Shown here: one piece after another, positions 58,917-64,000 of the stretch | How positions within the stretch are numbered: position 1 is the stretch's first letter | Layout of the letters: the number at the start of each line of letters is the position of its first letter | Program-made: the position numbers and the translations under genes | Notes under the pieces: model-generated | Told to the model about the DNA's origin: nothing | The model's database searches: none | Seen by the model: the letters and a program-made list of their open reading frames with translations, nothing else | Source: Choanephora cucurbitarum | Taxonomy: Eukaryota; Mucoromycota; Mucoromycetes; Mucorales; Choanephoraceae | DNA length: 64,000 bases | Direction of reading: 5' to 3' | Assembly: GCA_025331435.1 (NCBI GenBank) | Contig: JAIWNI010000111.1 | Location: 1-64,000, forward strand

Positions 58917-60078
58917 ATGCCAACACCTTTAGAGAACTGGTTCAATGAGATCCCACCCATCACACGTATATATATATCTGCAGCCTGTTGCACCAGTATA
59001 GCAGTGGTATGCATTCTTTAGTACCTGAATGACTGATCTTGACTCAAATCGTCTCTTATTATCTAATGAGTAGCAAATGGGCTTTATTCACCCTTTACAA
59101 CTATGGCTTAATTATGAAAGTATTGCTCGCGACTTTCAGGTAACCTGTTCTTTTCATGCTTTGTATTGCTTGAGCTAATGATTCTTTTAAAGTGGTGGCG
59201 GTTGATTACCAATTTCTTTTATTTCGGCCCATTATCTATTGACTTTTGCTTTCATATATTCTTCCTGTAAGTTTACAACCCTATCAAGTAACCTATCTTA
59301 ACCATATCTTTAGGGCAAGATACAGTCGAATGATGGAAGAAGGCTTTTATAGAAACAGACCTGCAGATTATGTTTGGTTGATGTTATTCTCAGCTAGTGT
59401 TTTATTGGTTATATCAGTACAGTATTATTGCATGATTTCTTTCATTTATTATATCATTTGAGGGCCTTATGTGAAGCTGACAGATATAGGTTGCTGTGCC
59501 ATTCGCTAGTTTACCTTTTATGGGGTCCGCTCTTTCCTTTACAATGGTCTATATTTGGGCAAGAAGAAATCCGTATGTCCGACTCAACTTCTTGGGCCTC
59601 GTTGTCTTTACTGCACCTTATCTACCTTGGGTTCTGTTAATGTTCTCTCTCTGTCTTGGAGGCCAAATTCCAACAGGTGATATCTTGGGTGTATTGGTTG
59701 GACATATCTATTATTTCTTTGAAGATGTTTGGCCTCGCGATCCAATGAGTGGTGGTAAGAAATGGTTAGCCACGCCAAGACTTATGTAAGTAATTAATTA
59801 TTGGTACATGCCAATTGACACGTAACTTATTCTTCTTTCTTAGTCGTTGGTTAATCGAAGGCAATCGACCTAGAGATGATAGTATTGATATTGTAGAGCC
59901 GGAAGAGGAACAACAGCAACAGGAACATGTTGCACAGACAACAGAGGAGACAGTTGAAATTGTTGAAGATCAGGCATCTTCTTCCGAGAAAACGAATGAA
60001 AATGAACATGTTTCACCCGAGAATTCAAAAGAACCTTCATCTTTAGAGACTCCTTCATCTTCATCACTGTCAACTTGA
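58917..60078 (+). CDS. Derlin family ERAD protein
   Basis: Exons 58917-59006, 59074-59139, 59193-59266, 59314-59416, 59490-59785 and 59844-60078 give 287 residues. Derlin features are clear: N-terminal WFNEIPPITRIY, then WWRLITNFFYFGPLSIDF, RYSRMMEEGFYRNRPADYVW, LPFMGSALSFTMVYIWARRNP, NFLGLVVFTAPYLPWVL and GDILGVLVGHIYYFFEDVWP, the last two containing the WR and GxxxG-like rhomboid-derived motifs. Derlins help move misfolded proteins from the ER lumen to the cytosol for degradation with Cdc48. The last 80 residues are Glu/Ser-rich and lack a clear SHP box, though the extension is where it normally sits. Call firm. Confidence 0.93.
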
Positions 60079-60235
60079 AACGAACGCAAAGACTTATGTA
60101 CATTTATACTTTTTTTTTACTTCGTGTACCTGTGTAACTATTTGAGTAACTCTAAATTTATTAAATAAACAAGAAAGCACAAGTTTATTCTTTTTTTTTC
60201 TCTCTCTCTTCATCTCTATTTCTTTTACATGTCAA

Positions 60236-62081
60236 ATGGGCAACAGTCAATCCGATACGCGAACAATGTATTCAACAAGGAGCCATGTTCCTAACCATTT
60301 AAAGCCGATAAAAAACAAAAAAAAAGACATTCGACAGAAATCAGCCAATGTTGCTAAAGACGAAGAGGAACAGAAGAAACAAGAAGCTCTTCAGAAGCCT
60401 CTTCCACCCATCTTAAACATTCCTGCTGTTATAGTGAATGATACTGAAACAGCTGAGTTTGCAGATGAATTAGCCTCTTACGCTGGATCAGGCCCACGAG
60501 GTGCTTTTCACTGGTTTAAGGGCAGACGATATATCAATCATGACAACGATGTAAATAGAAAGAAACAAAATAGATTGAATCGGCATTGACCTTATCCTAT
60601 GCTCCTCTCTTCTTCTTCTTTTTTTCTGTTATAGAGTGGCCTGGATAAAAACCTCTTGCCAAACGATCAACTTGAATTAGATAGACAACGTGTGTTATCA
60701 TTTATCATCCGCTGGGCATTTAGGGGGTAAGTCCATAATACAATAGATATTAAACGCATGACTCATGTTTTTTCTTTCTTTATAATCCAGCGATATATCT
60801 GCGCCTATTGAATCCAGTTTACGTAAGGGACTTAACGCGCTCAACGTGGGGTAAATGTTTAATTATAACTCTGAATGATAACTGACACTAACGTAATTTA
60901 TCACCATTAAGTTGTGGCCCAGGAATGTGGGTAAGATATCTAAAACAGCATAAAAAGAAAGAAAAAAGATCGATTGTGCCAACACTAATCTTTGTTCGTA
61001 CTACCTTCTCCATTTAGACCGGACATCATATTATTGACATGGCATTAGATCATCCTCGTTCACAATTTACCGTGGTTGACGTCTGTGATCTTCTACCGCC
61101 CGATTTTGAAGAGACCAACACGATCAGGTCAGGTACATCTTCAAGCATCTCAGCAACACCATCCTTACAACACAAAAACAAAACATTTACGCCAGTTCAT
61201 CCAAAACTATTGAAAAAGGTGCAAACAACTGGCAAGAATCTCTCTGCAGAAGATATGACTAGCGGCAGTGATATTCAGAGCCGCTTCTCTCATGTTGATG
61301 ATACTACCTCTATCTCTACCTGCAGTGAATTACACGATGAGTCAATTTCCAGAACCGACCATCTGTTCAAAAGTAGCACTATTGCCGTATCACGAAAAAT
61401 ATTGCCCAACCTCGATTTTTATGAAGCTGATGTTTTGAATGCCGAATTACCATTTGAAGATGATCAGTTTGATTTTGTGCAGCTTAGACTTGTCACTACT
61501 GCTTTTACACTCTCCGATTGGCAAAAAGCGATGAAAGAGGTCATTCGTGTCACTAAGCCTGGAGGTTACATTCAATTGTTAGAAATTGATTATTATACAT
61601 TCAATCTTGGCCGTAATGGAAGACAATGGGAAACTGACTGTAACTATTGATCTATACACTTAATTCTCGGTATATCATCTCATCTTATTTTCTTTATGTA
61701 GTGATTGAGGCAATTAGAAAAAAGAGAAATATGGAGCCACGCATGGCATGTCATCTGCCTGACTTGCTGAAAGCCATAGGTGCAACTGAAATCTCATCTA
61801 AACTCGTTTCGATCCCTTGTGGTTCATGGGGTTTAGATCTCGGCATATTATGGAAAAATAATATGGAATCCTTTGCTGAATCAACTGCACCTGTGTTTAG
61901 TAAGTTGTTGGGCTGTACAGCTGCTGAATACATAGCAAAGTGGCGCATCTTGAGAGAAGAAGCCGATAAGGAGAGATGCTTTACTAATTTCCATTCTGCT
62001 TGGGGAAGAAAGCCAGCAGGCTATGACAGCAAAACTGCTGTTAATTGGTCCCTATGTCCCCCATTCTGTAAAAATCCCTAA
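60236..62081 (+). CDS. SAM-dependent methyltransferase (class I), possibly N-myristoylated
   Basis: Exons 60236-60550, 60635-60726, 60791-60850, 60912-60930, 61018-61639 and 61702-62081 give 495 residues. MGNSQSDT at the start fits an N-myristoylation signal. The class I fold begins with LNVGCGPGMWTGHH, built from three exons, one only 19 nt long (60912-60930). FTVVDVCDLLPP, DFYEADVLNAELPFEDDQFDFVQLR and VTKPGGYIQLLEIDY are motifs II-IV. A Ser/Thr-rich insertion (about residues 190-280) separates motif II from the rest. Fungal proteins of this type include LaeA-like regulators and UMTA; no target can be named. The N-terminal third is basic and disordered. Confidence 0.82.
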
Positions 62082-63343
62082 CTAATCCGTAGGATATACC
62101 TCTTTTTCACATATCTGTATCCGTTCATGTAACTATACACATACACACACACCTTAGATCTCCTATAGAATACCTACACTACTCTTTCCTCCTTTTTGTG
62201 ATTTTCAATTTCTAATACTTTATTATTCCTTTTCTTTTTTCCCAAGTGCATCATATTCCCTTTTTAACAAAATGCGTAGAAAAAAATAATAACTCTACAG
62301 TCAAACATATAAATACAATTCTCTTGTAATTAAGACAAACTCATTCTTGTATATCTCTCTCCAAAATGTGCTTCATTCCTCGTTTCTATGTTGTGATTTT
62401 TGACCTTCTTTCTTAATTTCTTGCAATTGATTTGCGCTTTGTTTGTATGTTGCTGACTGCATCTAGAAAACGGGTGGTCTTGCTTGAAGATAATGCATGT
62501 CATTTAACTGTCTGACTTGACCAAAAAGAGAAGAGGAAGCCTAGAGCCAATCCTGATCTGAATTCGTTTCTATCCAAGGTCTCCCACTTCAAATACAAAA
62601 AGGAGCTTTTTCATTTTCTTTTTAGCAGAATGACATGATTTATTAAACGCCTCTAGAAAAAAATAGCCACCAAACAATAAATGAAAAAGTTCAGGGCCCA
62701 TTGAACTTTACTTTTCTCCTTTTTAACTTGGTGATATTTGTTTGTCAAAAAGTGTTCCTTTAATGTGATCGTTAGTATATAACGTATATGCTTAGCGATA
62801 TTCATATGAGAGATATTTTTGCATTTGTTTTGACCATGAAACACAAACTGCATAAAGAATATTACACTCAGTCTTTCATGGTAACAGAAGAAAAAGAGGG
62901 CTCGACTATAACGAAAGTTTTCCAAACAATTACCTGACTTGGCTCATTCTAATTGATTCTTCGAATGTGCACTGACTACGTTTCTAGAGAAACAATTGCA
63001 TCATCCTTTTTCAACAATGAGTTTTGATTGTTTTAAAAAAGGGGAGATCAGTCAAAATTGACAATGATCACTACGTCTTTTCTCTTTCCAGTCGCGGAAA
63101 GACTTAGAGAATAACAAGAAAGGGGTAAAGTGTTTATGAAGAGATAATGAAAGAGAGAGAAAAAAAAGGGAGAATTTATCGCCTGTGCAAAGTTGTTTGT
63201 TACAATAATGAAACCCAAACTTTCTTTTTATTGCTTTTAGATGAAGTTTTCTTTCTTTCTTGAATCTCTCTCTTTTTTTTTTCCTCTTTGCTTTGTCCTT
63301 TTTTTATTCTTCTCTTTCCTATCACAGATTGTCTGAGAGAAAG
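62082..63343. other. 1.26 kb intergenic region
   Basis: No gene is supported. A minus-strand 90-codon frame (62653-62925) lacks an ATG start and recognisable features. T/C-rich sequence (63239-63322) precedes the globin ATG. Confidence 0.4.
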
Positions 63344-64000
63344 ATGGCAACAAATGGAAAGGCGGATTTCAGTAACCCAAAGACAAACTCCATCAAAAAA
63401 AGTAATGGTAGCTTTCGAGTCTTTCGTCACCGCTTCCCTCATCCAAAATCCCCACCACCTTCACTACATCCAGGAGCTCATAAGGACATGACAACTCGTT
63501 GCCCAATGATCATCGCAGGCTCTTCATTCGGCTCTTCATCTACTATTGATCAAGACTTATCACCTACACAGGAACAAATAGATCTTGTACGTATCAGTTG
63601 GGAAAGAGTGAGCGAGAAGAGACACTCAACAGACGATCGAAACATATCACCTGCTCATGCTTTTGGACTTGCCTTTTATGAAGCATTGTTTGAGATGGAA
63701 CCTGCTTGTTGTGAACTTTTCGCTAATGTGTTTCAACAGGCTAGAGCCCTCACAGGCATGATTTCTTATATTGCTCGAGCGCCTGGTGTAACAAACAATA
63801 ACAATAACAATGCTTGTCCAACCGGCTTGGACTCTCCACCAGCAACACCAACCATTCGAGACATCAATGCCAGAAAGAGAAGTGAAGATTTGGAGGACTA
63901 TGAAGAAGGAGACCCTGAATGGCTAGCTCAACAGCTCAGAGAATTGGGTGCAAGGCACTACTTTTACAATGTGAAGCCTCATCATTTGGAGCTTGTAGGT
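63344..64000 (+). CDS. Globin-like protein, 3'-truncated
   Basis: An open frame from the ATG at 63344 runs 219 codons to the end of the window without a stop. After a basic, Ser/Pro-rich leader of about 80 residues the globin fold starts: SPTQEQIDLVRISWERV (A helix), FGLAFYEALFEMEPACCELF (B-C region), VFQQARALTGMISYIARAP (E-like helix) and, after an insertion, WLAQQLRELGARHYFYNVKPHH. The His in GARHYFYNV fits the proximal heme ligand. The distal region has Gln-Gln rather than a clear His. Between the E and F helices about 45 residues are inserted (Asn repeat, Pro/Thr-rich, then RKRSEDLEDYEEGD). A reductase domain or other tail may follow outside the window. Heme protein sensing or detoxifying gas is the usual role. 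Confidence 0.75.
   Translation, partial: MATNGKADFSNPKTNSIKKSNGSFRVFRHRFPHPKSPPPSLHPGAHKDMTTRCPMIIAGSSFGSSSTIDQDLSPTQEQIDLVRISWERVSEKRHSTDDRNISPAHAFGLAFYEALFEMEPACCELFANVFQQARALTGMISYIARAPGVTNNNNNNACPTGLDSPPATPTIRDINARKRSEDLEDYEEGDPEWLAQQLRELGARHYFYNVKPHHLELVG

Noticed and set aside
62653..62925. 90-codon minus-strand frame
   Set aside because: It starts without an ATG and is Phe/Lys-rich as expected for random AT-rich DNA.

Overview
This window is nuclear DNA from a filamentous fungus, most likely a mucoralean (Rhizopus/Mucor-like) member of Mucoromycota. The evidence is compact AT-rich DNA, genes on both strands with short spliceosomal introns (about 43-120 nt, mostly GTAAG...TAG), pyrimidine-rich tracts before start codons, and a typical fungal gene set. 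The lineage is an inference; no rRNA or tRNA gene is visible to confirm it. I rebuilt the gene models by joining exons by hand, requiring splice consensus, matching phase and conserved family motifs across each junction.

0-10.5 kb: 3' part of a GH81 beta-1,3-glucanase, a rhomboid-like membrane protein, ESF2 and (divergently) the DEAH helicase DHR1/ECM16, then URC4. 10.8-19.7 kb: GH18 chitinase, ADE12, a possible small transposon remnant, and BMS1. 20.6-26.7 kb: PEX22-like, a pepsin-like protease, a 2 kb gene-free stretch, and HMG-CoA synthase. 27.5-38.4 kb: a NAK-family kinase tail-to-tail with an F-box/WD protein, an SDR, an acidic unknown, a second pepsin-like protease with a GPI-type tail, GUCD1-like, NOG1. 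39.1-46.4 kb: an OSR1/SPAK-like kinase, an unknown protein, an ACOT9-like thioesterase, xylose reductase. After 2.7 kb without genes come ornithine carbamoyltransferase, YPT1/Rab1, an ELO-like protein, a phenol-hydroxylase-type FAD protein, an unknown gene with an apparent frameshift, a Derlin, a SAM methyltransferase split by a 19-nt exon, and the 5' part of a globin that runs off the end.

Four genes (ESF2, DHR1, BMS1, NOG1) act in ribosome assembly. Cell-wall and secreted hydrolases (GH81, GH18, two aspartic proteases) form a second theme; the rest is mostly housekeeping metabolism, trafficking and signalling. I see no convincing novel multi-gene system. The most interesting points are three membrane or redox family members whose catalytic motifs are altered (rhomboid-like, ELO-like, FAD monooxygenase-like), two well-supported GC-AG introns, a microexon carrying a SAM-binding motif, a likely one-base frameshift, and a globin with a low-complexity insertion.
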